Shown: in pieces, positions 51,056-58,593 of the stretch
Numbering within the stretch: position 1 is the first letter of the stretch
Layout: every line of letters starts with the position of its first letter
NCBI GenBank assembly: GCA_014360755.1
Contig: JACIWX010000007.1
Span: 1 to 64,000 of the forward strand
DNA from: Chloroflexota bacterium
GTDB lineage: Bacteria; Chloroflexota; Anaerolineae; UBA2200
Direction of reading: 5' to 3'
Length of the DNA stretch: 64,000 nt
Translations under genes and position numbers: made by a program
Notes under the pieces: generated by a model
Database searches by the model: none
The model's input: the letters and a program-made list of their open reading frames with translations, nothing else
What the model was told of the DNA's origin: nothing

Positions 51056-52504
51056 TTATAGCCAGGGGCGGTTCTGTTGTGCCCAGGGGCAGGCGGCGAT
51101 ACAGTTCGAGCAATCCGTGCCGCCGTTTGAGCGCCAGAACAGGTAGCAGTTGCCCACATTCACCGTCCAGCGCAAGATGCCCGGACGGTTGGAGATGGAG
51201 GTCTGTTCCAGCGAGCGCTCGCCGAAGGGGATGGCTTTGGCGGGGCAGGCATGGGCACAGAACAAACACGTTTCACAGAACCGTTGCATGCCAAAATCAA
51301 TCGGTTTGTCTGTCGCCAGCGGCAAGTTCGTGAGCACCTTGCACAAACGCTGCCGTGGTCCAAATTCCGGCGTGAGCAACAAGCCCAGCCGCCCGATCTC
51401 CCCCAAGCCAGCATCAATGGCGAGGGGGATATTTTGCGTCGTGTCATTTCCCGAGGGCACGGCTTCATAACCCAAAGCGCGGATGTACTTGGCGAGCTTG
51501 GAACTCACTTCCGCCATCTTGGAATAAATCAGCGCCGTAGCTGCGCTTGCCGGAAAACCGGGCGATTTGCGGATGCTGGCAAAGTCCATCTCCAGCCCCA
51601 TCACAATGGCATATTTGTAGGGGATTTCCAGTTCCCCATACGCGCCAGTCTCGCGGTCATAGTAATGCGAGTATACCCAGAGCGGGTTAATGGCGCAAAT
51701 CCCCACCAGGTCGGCACCATAGAAACGTGCGACGGCTTTGATGTGCTCCGCCATTGCGGACGTATCCTCAACCGGCAGCCTCTCTGGGCTGACTGCATCA
51801 TCCCAATCGTACAGCCCGCCATAGCCGCGCACATGGCCAGAGTAGCCACGGTAATTGGGGACAAGGCTGCCGACAGCATCATCCACGTAGATGGCGCCAG
51901 CGACCAGTGCCCTGCCCTTGATCATCTCTTCTGGCGTCTCGCGCCTTTGCCGCAGTGTAACTTTGCTAATCTGCTCCTGGTAGTCTTTGTCCCACATCAC
52001 ACGCGAGAACACGGTGTTGCGCTGGTCAAACCGTGCGACCTTATCCGTCAGGTAGGGGGCATAGGTAGGTTTGTCCACGCGCCTAGCCCCGGGGATCTTG
52101 CGTGCATGCTGCGCGAGGATATGCTTGACCAGTTCCTCCTGCGTGGAGAAGCGCTCTGCGCAGGAGGGGCAAGCCCACATGGCTGGCTCCCACATCACAG
52201 GCGTGGGAGTTGCCTTGAGACGGGTTGCGGTAGGCGTGGGCGTCATGGGGGGTAAGGGTGTTGGTTCCCATTCGGGAGTAGGCACCTCCGCGTCTTCCCC
52301 GGCAATGTAACTGGGGATCAATGTGGCTGTCTCTGTAGGACCCGCGATAGCAGTTGTCTTAGGCGTTGGCGAAGGCGCACAAGCAGCCAGCGCCTCAGCC
52401 GCTCCCAGCGATAACCCCAAAAGCGTGGCGTAACGGATAAAGCCACGCCGGCTGATACGGCCCTGTTGTAATTCTTTTAACAACCTGTTGATTTCACCGA
52501 ACAT
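51056..52504 (-). CDS. Reductive-dehalogenase-like Tat lipoprotein
   Basis: A 482-aa protein of the reductive dehalogenase (RdhA) superfamily. It opens with a Tat signal (SRRGFIRYATLLGLSLG) that also carries a lipobox (LAAC), then a Pro/Thr linker. Residues about 113-136 form an unexpected C2H2-type site (CPSCAERF...HILAQH). The catalytic domain has GADLVGICAINPLWVYSH near 265 and NIPLAIDAGLGEIGRLGLLLTPEFG near 370, and ends with CETCLFCAHACP and CSNCIAACP [4Fe-4S] motifs. RdhA enzymes use a corrinoid to remove halogens. No RdhB anchor gene is present. The start at 52504 follows GAGGTGAG. Electrons presumably come from the adjacent NADH-linked proteins. Confidence 0.88.
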   Translation of the reverse strand: MFGEINRLLKELQQGRISRRGFIRYATLLGLSLGAAEALAACAPSPTPKTTAIAGPTETATLIPSYIAGEDAEVPTPEWEPTPLPPMTPTPTATRLKATPTPVMWEPAMWACPSCAERFSTQEELVKHILAQHARKIPGARRVDKPTYAPYLTDKVARFDQRNTVFSRVMWDKDYQEQISKVTLRQRRETPEEMIKGRALVAGAIYVDDAVGSLVPNYRGYSGHVRGYGGLYDWDDAVSPERLPVEDTSAMAEHIKAVARFYGADLVGICAINPLWVYSHYYDRETGAYGELEIPYKYAIVMGLEMDFASIRKSPGFPASAATALIYSKMAEVSSKLAKYIRALGYEAVPSGNDTTQNIPLAIDAGLGEIGRLGLLLTPEFGPRQRLCKVLTNLPLATDKPIDFGMQRFCETCLFCAHACPAKAIPFGERSLEQTSISNRPGILRWTVNVGNCYLFWRSNGGTDCSNCIAACPWAQQNRPWL

Positions 52505-52532
52505 GATTTCTCTCACCTCTTGCAGAGACTTG

Positions 52533-52547
52533 AGACCTGTCAGGTCT
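52533..52547. repeat. AGACCTGTCAGGTCT palindrome
   Basis: A single copy of the dispersed palindrome lying between the membrane-protein gene and the dehalogenase-like gene, 29 bases upstream of the latter's start. Confidence 0.85.
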
Positions 52548-52565
52548 CCTCCATGCAGTTGCGTC

Positions 52566-53069
52566 TTATTTCGCACGCGGCTGTACGATATTATGCAGCA
52601 GACTAGCCAGCAAAGCGACTATCCCCCCTGCTCTGGTCAGGTACAGCCCCGTGCGCAACCTGGTACTCACTTCCACTTTGGCAAACCCGCCGTAGTCGCC
52701 AATACCGTGGCCCTGGATGGGCACATTAAACCCCTCCGCGACCTCAGCAATCCTGCCCAAGAAACGGGACACGCCCAGCAGGATAATAATCCCTCCGAGA
52801 GCAATCAAGATTCGTCCGGGCCAGCCACGCAACACACTGCCCAGTGCGATCAGCACCACGGCACCAATCAGTACCCTGGTCAGGAGGAGCATCTGCGGGC
52901 TGCGCTTGTAGCCCAAAAGCTCGCGGAGGGGACCGACAATCTGATAAGGATAGATGTCGCTTTCGTTGCCAAACAAGGTCAGGCTCCACCACGGGCGCAT
53001 GAGGCCAAGGACAATCAAAGCCACCGCTACCAGAGCCAAAAAGTTAGGGAAGGAGAAGAGGCGTTTCAT
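52566..53069 (-). CDS. Four-helix membrane protein, unknown
   Basis: A 167-aa protein with four hydrophobic segments (FLALVAVALIVLGLM, LIGAVVLIALGSVL, ILIALGGIIILLGVSRFLG, AGGIVALLASLLHNIV) and a polar loop rich in Gly/Tyr near 35-55. It is encoded between a ThiF-like gene and the dehalogenase-like gene. It is larger than RdhB anchors and lacks their motifs, but could dock the exported enzyme. Function unknown. Confidence 0.75.
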   Translation of the reverse strand: MKRLFSFPNFLALVAVALIVLGLMRPWWSLTLFGNESDIYPYQIVGPLRELLGYKRSPQMLLLTRVLIGAVVLIALGSVLRGWPGRILIALGGIIILLGVSRFLGRIAEVAEGFNVPIQGHGIGDYGGFAKVEVSTRLRTGLYLTRAGGIVALLASLLHNIVQPRAK

Positions 53070-53088
53070 TTCTCACTCCTCGCACATG

Positions 53089-54006
53089 CTAATCAATTAT
53101 CCGTGTAAACCAGCGCACTACCGTCTTGGAACGCGACAGCCGGATCATCCGTTCCCACAACCAGGGATACCGCGACAGGCGCGAAGCCAGTTTGCGCCCT
53201 AGTCCGAATTTGCGGATGCGCGCGTTCGACGGCGTAATGTACCAGTAGTAAGGGGCGATAATGGGCTTCCACTTGCCACTCACCAGTTTGATCACTTCCA
53301 ATGCCGCCAATGTCCCTGTAACCCAGACAATGGGACAAATTTGGGCGTGGGGCAGTTTGCCTTCCACCCATTGCTCAAACCAGTCTTCCCGCCACTGGCC
53401 CTCGGTAACATAGTAGAGCAACAGCCGCCGGGCATCCGGTCGTACAGTATACTCCTGCAGTTCATGATAGCCAAATCCGTAAGGCATCACCAGGCACTCG
53501 GCGACGGTGGGGCTGTCCTTAGTGAAGACCGAAACCCTCCCCAACGCCCCCACCGGGTAAGCCATCACCGCTGGTTTGGACTTGCGGATGATCTCCAGCG
53601 CCGCCAGGCTCAAGGGCCACTCGTCCATCACAGGGAGGATCACATCGCCCAGTTTGGCGATCTCTTCGATTTCCTCGTAGACCAGGGCACGCTCATAGGC
53701 AGTCACCTCAGCCTCTGGGTTGATGCGCTGGATTTCTTCTCTGAGGCACACAGCTTTGTTCTTGCCAATGGTGTCACAATAACAGGCAATTTGCCGGTTC
53801 ATGTTCGAGGGTTCGTAGGACTCTGGGTCCATAAGCACCAAGTGGCCGACGCCCGTGCGTGCCAAAGCGACTGCGATAACTCCGCCTATGCCACCGCAGC
53901 CAATAACGACAACTCTGGCATCCTTAATGCGGCGCTGCTCTTCTTCGGTGAAAATGCCATAATTACGGTAGAAGTATGTTTCATAATCCCACTCACTTGC
54001 TGCCAT
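53089..54006 (-). CDS. ThiF/MoeB-family adenylyltransferase (E1-like)
   Basis: A 305-aa E1-like enzyme. ATP-binding loop VVVIGCGGIGGVIAVALARTGV near 35, the Asp of LVLMDPESYEPSNMNRQ near 60 and the Arg that follows are canonical. MoeB and ThiF adenylate a sulfur-carrier C-terminus for molybdopterin or thiamine synthesis. The paired CxxC zinc motifs common in MoeB are not seen. Lying next to an aldehyde oxidoreductase, it may help make or sulfurate the pterin cofactor (inference). Start 54006 with AGGAGGATAGG upstream. Confidence 0.88.
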   Translation of the reverse strand: MAASEWDYETYFYRNYGIFTEEEQRRIKDARVVVIGCGGIGGVIAVALARTGVGHLVLMDPESYEPSNMNRQIACYCDTIGKNKAVCLREEIQRINPEAEVTAYERALVYEEIEEIAKLGDVILPVMDEWPLSLAALEIIRKSKPAVMAYPVGALGRVSVFTKDSPTVAECLVMPYGFGYHELQEYTVRPDARRLLLYYVTEGQWREDWFEQWVEGKLPHAQICPIVWVTGTLAALEVIKLVSGKWKPIIAPYYWYITPSNARIRKFGLGRKLASRLSRYPWLWERMIRLSRSKTVVRWFTRIID

Positions 54007-54034
54007 TTTCTAGCCTATCCTCCTACACTTCTTT

Positions 54035-54068
54035 AGACCTGACAGGTCTTTGGAGACCTGTCAGGTCT
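54035..54068. repeat. Paired AGACCTG palindromes
   Basis: AGACCTGACAGGTCT, TTGG, AGACCTGTCAGGTCT, between the AOR terminator and the ThiF-like gene. Confidence 0.9.
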
Positions 54069-54101
54069 AGCAAGTCAGATCTAGCACACCCAAATACGCA
54101 A

Positions 54102-54139
54102 AAGGCCCCAACCCGATGGAGGACACAGGTTGGGGCCTT
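54102..54139 (-). terminator. Intrinsic terminator after the aldehyde oxidoreductase gene
   Basis: On the minus strand a 12-bp GC-rich stem (AAGGCCCCAACC/GGTTGGGGCCTT) with a 14-base loop is followed by TTTTGCGTATTT. It lies 27 bases past the AOR stop, so the ferredoxin-AOR pair is probably a unit of its own. Confidence 0.8.
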
Positions 54140-54165
54140 GCGTTCTTCCTCGGGATTAGCCAAAT

Positions 54166-56199
54166 CTAGCGCAATTTGGCAGCGTAGGGTTCAGCGATGT
54201 CGTCAATCCCAAGGTCTTTGAGCGTGTCGGCGAGGGGCACGCCCTTGTCCTCGCTCCAGCCTCTGGTCTTCCAGTACGCGGGCAAGGCTTCGTCGTACAG
54301 CACCTCCGGCTTGCCATCGTACGCCACTCTGCCCTTGCCTGAACCGGTGGGCAATGGATCGTAGAACCAACGATGCGGGAAGAGCGTATCCCATTCCTTC
54401 TTCGGGTCTTTGATCCCCTGCGTGGTGAGGTTAAAGATCCTGCCCAGGGCATAGGCGCGGGCACCGACTTTGACCACGTCATCCTCGGTAAAGTCGGTCC
54501 AACCGGTGGCTGCCTGCACCATAGCGGCGATCTTGCCCGCCCAGTTGCCGGCGGCGAAGGAGCAGATGACCAGGGAGTTATGCGTTGCCTGGGTGTTCTG
54601 CCCGGCGATGGCTGCGGGATAGTCCTTCTTCAGGAATCCAGCGCCGCCGCCACCGGTGTGCTCGCATGGCCGCACCACCGTAACGTATTCCAGGGCGTCC
54701 TTGTCAAAGCCCCGCACGTCGTGCGCTGGCTGGCCATAGCGGTGTCCAGTGCTGGGATAGTTCATGATCTCCGGCTTGCCCTTCTTCTCGGCAAAGTACT
54801 TGGCGGTCTCCCAGGTGCCCTTGGCAAGCACGGCGCCGATGCCTTCCTTGCGCACGATCTTCTTGACGATGGCATCCACGGCATGGACATCGCCCCACTT
54901 GAGGTTGATGCCATCCAGGTCCGCCGGGGTGATGAGGTTGCGCTGGATGAGCTCCATAAGCAGCGCCAGCAGAGCACCGCCTTCGATGTAGTCAAGGCCA
55001 TTGCTGTCATGGAGGAAAGTGGTGTACTGCGTCTTTGCCAGCGCTTCCATCAAGTCCCAATGGTCGCCGGTGAAGGGATCGCTGGGCGTCATGCCTTCCA
55101 GTTCGCAATACCCCAGGTTGCCACCGACTTGGCCCATGGCTTCCCAGTCGGGCATGTCGGTAACGACCCCATCCATAAGCGGGTCCTTGCTGGTGATTTC
55201 GGTGAGATACATGCAGTGCAAGGTGCAGCCGGGGCAAGCCATCTGCTTGACAAAGCTGGCGGCGTCCATCCACGGTCCTTCCAGCGCTTTGACAACCGTA
55301 GGATCTGCCCAAGCACCCCACTGCCAGTTGCGGATGGGGAAGGCGTCCTCGGAGTTGGCGCAGCGCGCGCCGATGCCGGCGGTGCCGAAGGAGCGCCAGA
55401 AGTAGTTCGTGGCTTCGGAAGCCTGGATCTCACGGGCCAGTTGCAGGAACTTGCCTTTGTCAGCAAGCACGTGGCCCTTGGTGCCGCGGATGACGATGCC
55501 CTTCAGGTTCTTGGAACCGACGATGGCTCCAGCGCCATAGCGGCCGTGAGCGCGAGCGCCTTCGGTGATGACGTTGGCGTACCAGACCCCATTTTCGCCG
55601 CCGGGACCGATGACCCATGCCGCCGCCAATCGCTTGGCGCCGATGCCCTTGCCCTTGGGCGGGCGCAGCGCAGCCCATTCCGGGGTCATGTCCGCTTCGG
55701 TGAGGATGCTCTCGCGGTATTCGTTGGGCGCCAGCACCGACTTGAGCAGCTCCAACTCGGCTTCTTCCGTGCTCATGCCCCAGATATGGCTGGCATCGCG
55801 GATCTCGATGTTGTCATCCACCACCGCGATGTAGACGGGCTTGTCGGACTTGCCCACGACCTGGATGCCATCCCAGCCGGCGAACTTGAGTTCTGACGCA
55901 GCGCGGCCACCGGAGGTGGTGACGGTCATAAAGTTGTACGCGCTCTTGGTGACGATCACCGACCGAGCGTTAGGCGCCACTCCAGTCACCGGCCCGATCA
56001 TGAACTGCACCATGTTCTGTGGGCTGAACGGCTCTACTTTGGGGTCAATGAGGCCCTCTGCGACCATGAAATAGAGCCCTAGCGCCTCACCGCCGAGGAA
56101 TTTCTTGTACACCTCCTCTGGCGGCTCGACAACCGTTACCTTCTTTGTGGTCAGATCAACACGCGCGATCTTCCCTGTAGCACCTTTTAACTCGGCCAT
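54166..56199 (-). CDS. Aldehyde:ferredoxin oxidoreductase family protein
   Basis: A 677-aa AOR-family enzyme, which uses a bis-pterin tungsten or molybdenum site and a [4Fe-4S] cluster to oxidise aldehydes or reduce acids. The N-terminal domain has GKIARVDLTTKKVTV and FLGGEALGLYF; the cluster motif CPGCTLHC is near 320, with the last Cys in VICSFAAGNW near 546. RGTKGHV and GARCANSEDAFPIRNW are also family-typical. It has no signal peptide. Its ATG overlaps the stop of the Tat-exported ferredoxin (TAATG), so it may be exported as a hitchhiker or work on the inside. E. coli YdhV is a related neighbour-of-ferredoxin case. Confidence 0.93.
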   Translation of the reverse strand: MAELKGATGKIARVDLTTKKVTVVEPPEEVYKKFLGGEALGLYFMVAEGLIDPKVEPFSPQNMVQFMIGPVTGVAPNARSVIVTKSAYNFMTVTTSGGRAASELKFAGWDGIQVVGKSDKPVYIAVVDDNIEIRDASHIWGMSTEEAELELLKSVLAPNEYRESILTEADMTPEWAALRPPKGKGIGAKRLAAAWVIGPGGENGVWYANVITEGARAHGRYGAGAIVGSKNLKGIVIRGTKGHVLADKGKFLQLAREIQASEATNYFWRSFGTAGIGARCANSEDAFPIRNWQWGAWADPTVVKALEGPWMDAASFVKQMACPGCTLHCMYLTEITSKDPLMDGVVTDMPDWEAMGQVGGNLGYCELEGMTPSDPFTGDHWDLMEALAKTQYTTFLHDSNGLDYIEGGALLALLMELIQRNLITPADLDGINLKWGDVHAVDAIVKKIVRKEGIGAVLAKGTWETAKYFAEKKGKPEIMNYPSTGHRYGQPAHDVRGFDKDALEYVTVVRPCEHTGGGGAGFLKKDYPAAIAGQNTQATHNSLVICSFAAGNWAGKIAAMVQAATGWTDFTEDDVVKVGARAYALGRIFNLTTQGIKDPKKEWDTLFPHRWFYDPLPTGSGKGRVAYDGKPEVLYDEALPAYWKTRGWSEDKGVPLADTLKDLGIDDIAEPYAAKLR

Positions 56200-57074
56200 T
56201 ATACGTCCCTCCTCTCCGCATACAACTTGGCATAGGTCAGCTCAAAGAACTCTTCTGGTTGGTGCGCCCAGTAGCGGCCGTTGGTCTGCAGCGGCACGAA
56301 CAGCAGCGCGCCTGGCTCGGGGCAGACCTCGACGCAGGTGGGCAAGCCACCGCAGCGGGTGCAGATTTGCGCCTTCTTCTCGATGGGGTCGAAGGAGATG
56401 CCACTGCCGAACTGGTCTTCGCAGACCTCCAGACAGCGCCCACAGAGGTCAAGCCCAAGGCACAAATCGCGGTCGATGTTCAGGTAGCCCATACCGGTGT
56501 AACCCGGCTTGCCTTGCCCCTCGGGCACGACGGAAATCGCTCCCTGCGGGCAGACCTGCTCACACGGCGCCTTGGTGGAACCCTCCGCCCACTCGATCAA
56601 GCGGCAGTCCTGGCAGACGTTGATGATGTCCACATACTGCGAGCGCATGGGGCGGATACGGGAGAACTCCAGGTTGACGCCTTTGGCGGCTTCCTCCGGG
56701 AAGTACTCCGTCGCCCACTTGTCGGCGCAGGCTACCGCGCAGATGAGGCAGCCGGTGCAGATAGCGGGGTTAAAGCGCAGCATGTACCCAGCCAGGGCTT
56801 GCTTCTCGGCTGCGGGCGGGGGAGCTGTCGGGGCAACGGTGGGCGGCGGTGCGGCCGTCGGCGGAACTGCTGTGGGCGGTGCAGCCGTCGGCGGCGCAGC
56901 GGTAGGCGCTACCGCGGTTGGCGTGGGCTTGGGCGCGCAGGCGGCCAAAGCCTCAGCCGCTCCCAGCGATACACCCAGCAACGTCACATAGCGCAAGAAT
57001 TCGCGCCGACTGATCACGCCCTGTCGCAATTGCTCCTGCAGCTCCGAAATCCTTTCTTGCAAGTTTTGTGACAT
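56199..57074 (-). CDS. Tat-exported four-cluster ferredoxin subunit
   Basis: A 291-aa iron-sulfur protein. The N-terminus has a Tat signal (SRREFLRYVTLLGVSLG) with a lipobox (LAAC), followed by about 35 residues of Ala/Pro/Thr repeats. The rest has four [4Fe-4S] motif groups: CTGCLICAVAC near 113, CQDC with CEQVCPQG, CLGLDLCGRCLEVC, and CTRCGGLPTCVEVCP near 250. It is the likely electron partner of the AOR gene it overlaps. The signal peptide is almost the same as that of the dehalogenase-like protein. Confidence 0.92.
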   Translation of the reverse strand: MSQNLQERISELQEQLRQGVISRREFLRYVTLLGVSLGAAEALAACAPKPTPTAVAPTAAPPTAAPPTAVPPTAAPPPTVAPTAPPPAAEKQALAGYMLRFNPAICTGCLICAVACADKWATEYFPEEAAKGVNLEFSRIRPMRSQYVDIINVCQDCRLIEWAEGSTKAPCEQVCPQGAISVVPEGQGKPGYTGMGYLNIDRDLCLGLDLCGRCLEVCEDQFGSGISFDPIEKKAQICTRCGGLPTCVEVCPEPGALLFVPLQTNGRYWAHQPEEFFELTYAKLYAERRDV

Positions 57075-57453
57075 TTCTTTCCTCTCCTCCTAAAAATTGA
57101 TCAAGAAATGTAACTTCTACGGACGTCCAAGGGTTTGTACTGCCTGCACACCACCTCCTCTCTGAGTGAATGAACCTGCTCTCATGACACGATCACAACA
57201 CAATGCAAAAGGGAGCAAACACTTGACGCTTTGCGATCAAGCGATTTGCCCCCTTTGCAAACACGGCAGGCACAGGAATTGCTCCCTGTACCCTAACGCC
57301 CGTTTCCTCCCAGGGGGAGGAGACAGGTCGGAGGCTGTGACACCTACGACACAGCGTTTGAACTCGAAAGACCCTACATTCACATAGCCAGGAGCACTGC
57401 GTGCATCTCTTCAGGCGCGAACTCAATTGCGGCTATGTATGCTTGTGAAACAC
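57075..57453 (-). ncRNA. Structured leader, candidate Moco/Tuco-type riboswitch
   Basis: The transcript from the promoter at 57460-57488 would have about 380 untranslated bases. Between 57355 and 57262 (minus strand) it contains stem GCTGTG/CACAGC, then CCTCCGACC, a TCCTCCC/GGGAGGA hairpin, GGGCG, and AGGGTACAGG...CCTGTGCCTGC. These blocks recall the molybdenum/tungsten cofactor riboswitch, and the gene served uses such a cofactor. A long hairpin at 57204-57259 (arms of about 20 bases) follows and could be the switching element. The match is from memory, without a covariance search. A 77-aa open frame here is not credible. Confidence 0.55.
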
Positions 57454-57459
57454 AGCACC

Positions 57460-57488
57460 ATTATAGCACATTTCGTTTGAATTGTCAA
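57460..57488 (-). promoter_or_regulatory. Consensus promoter of the ferredoxin-AOR unit
   Basis: On the minus strand, TTGACA (57488-57483) and TATAAT (57465-57460) are both perfect, with a 17-base spacer. Confidence 0.85.
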
Positions 57489-57539
57489 GAGCGCAGGACT
57501 AATTTTTGTGCGCATTTGCGGTCATTCTTACCACGCAGG

Positions 57540-58000
57540 GCAGTCTACGCTCCAAGGCGCAGAAGCCGCCAGGGAATCAATTCCCTGGCTGAAACGCGCA
57601 AGTCGGCTGAAGCCGACTGGTCATTGGTAGCAGCCCCCTTCTGCAGGGGCGAACCTTGTGTTCGCCCCTACACGTCTCTCCCATTGTCATTCTGAGCCGC
57701 GTAGCGGCGAAGAATCTCCCTCAGTTCCATGAGACCCCTTCGTTGTACTCAGGGCAGGCCCTTCGGCTTCGCCTCAGGGTGACACAGGAGACCACCTCAC
57801 CTGGGCATGGGAGCCCAGGCGCAGATGCCGCCAGGGAATCAATTCCCTGGCTGAAATCTGATAAGTCGGCTGAAGCCGACTGCTGATTGGCAGCAGCCCC
57901 CTTCAGGGGGCTTTTCCGTATTCAGCCAGGGATTTCAATCCCTGGCAGGCGCAAGGGCAAACGACGCTGTCTACGCCCCGCTCCAGGCGGAGCACAGTCC
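57540..58000. repeat. Composite repeat block shared with window start
   Basis: Two copies of CCAGGGAATCAATTCCCTGG, GTCGGCTGAAGCCGAC palindromes, AGCCCCCTTCAGGGGGCT, a GGGGCGAACCTTGTGTTCGCCCC hairpin and the CATTCTGAGCCGCGTAGCGG element. About 180 bases match 172-353, and another part matches 80-180, in different order. No gene seen. Confidence 0.9.
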
Positions 58001-58002
58001 GC

Positions 58003-58521
58003 CTAGTTATCCTGCACGGCTGCCTTCAACGCATCGGCGATGGTATCCGCCCAGACCGCAATGACGTCCCAATCGCGGTAGTCGCCCCAATGCGCCTTGA
58101 TGCCGCTGACGACCATTCTCTCAGGCAGGCTGAGTTTGGCCATATCGAGCGCCCCGTGAAAGACAATGATGTCGCGTGGTCGGACGCGCTCGGCAATGGG
58201 TAACAACGACTTGGGGAACCGCCACGTTTTCAACAACCGGCCCACAGGGGCAGGTCCTGTGGGCCCACTGGAAAAGAGCCATACCATGCGCTTCGCCAAC
58301 TCATCTTGATTGTTCCGCAAAAAATCTGCTGCCTCTTTGAGCCATTGGCCCATGTACACGGCGCTGCCCAAGACAACCGCCTGGTATGGGCTCAGGTCGG
58401 TTACTTGGCTAGCAGGCAGCACGGTAGCAGCAATACCGTTTTCCGAAAGCACCTCTCCGATCTTTGCCGCAATTTCCGCCGTTGCTCCTTGTCGGGAGGC
58501 ATACGCCACCAGAACTTGCAT
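58003..58521 (-). CDS. Flavodoxin-domain protein (HemG-like)
   Basis: A 172-aa flavodoxin-fold protein. The FMN loop is VAYASRQGATAEIA at residues 5-18, followed by VVLGSAVYMGQWLKEAADFL near 50 and LFSSGPTG near 84, as in HemG-type protoporphyrinogen oxidases and related oxidoreductases. AAAGGA precedes the ATG. There are no heme genes next to it, so the true substrate is open. Confidence 0.9.
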   Translation of the reverse strand: MQVLVAYASRQGATAEIAAKIGEVLSENGIAATVLPASQVTDLSPYQAVVLGSAVYMGQWLKEAADFLRNNQDELAKRMVWLFSSGPTGPAPVGRLLKTWRFPKSLLPIAERVRPRDIIVFHGALDMAKLSLPERMVVSGIKAHWGDYRDWDVIAVWADTIADALKAAVQDN

Positions 58522-58552
58522 TGATTATCCTTTCTATGATGATTGTCAACCG

Positions 58553-58589
58553 CTACCCTCCCGCGGATCAGTAATCCGCGGGAAGGTAG
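58553..58589 (-). terminator. GC-rich hairpin after the HAD-like gene
   Basis: CTACCCTCCCGCGGAT (58553-58568) pairs with ATCCGCGGGAAGGTAG (58574-58589) with one mismatch and a 5-base loop. It lies 4 bases past the stop of the HAD-like gene and 31 bases before the flavodoxin start. Confidence 0.65.
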
Positions 58590-58593
58590 GCAT

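Noticed and set aside
52566-53069. RdhB-type anchor for the dehalogenase-like protein
   Set aside because: RdhB is about 90 aa with two or three helices; this has four helices, 167 aa and a different pattern.
54373-55896. 507-aa plus-strand open frame opposite the AOR gene
   Set aside because: It is antisense to a clear AOR-family gene, with low-complexity His/Gly/Ala content.
57193-57426. 77-aa minus-strand open frame in the AOR leader
   Set aside because: It has no ribosome site, overlaps conserved-looking RNA hairpins, and its composition looks non-coding.
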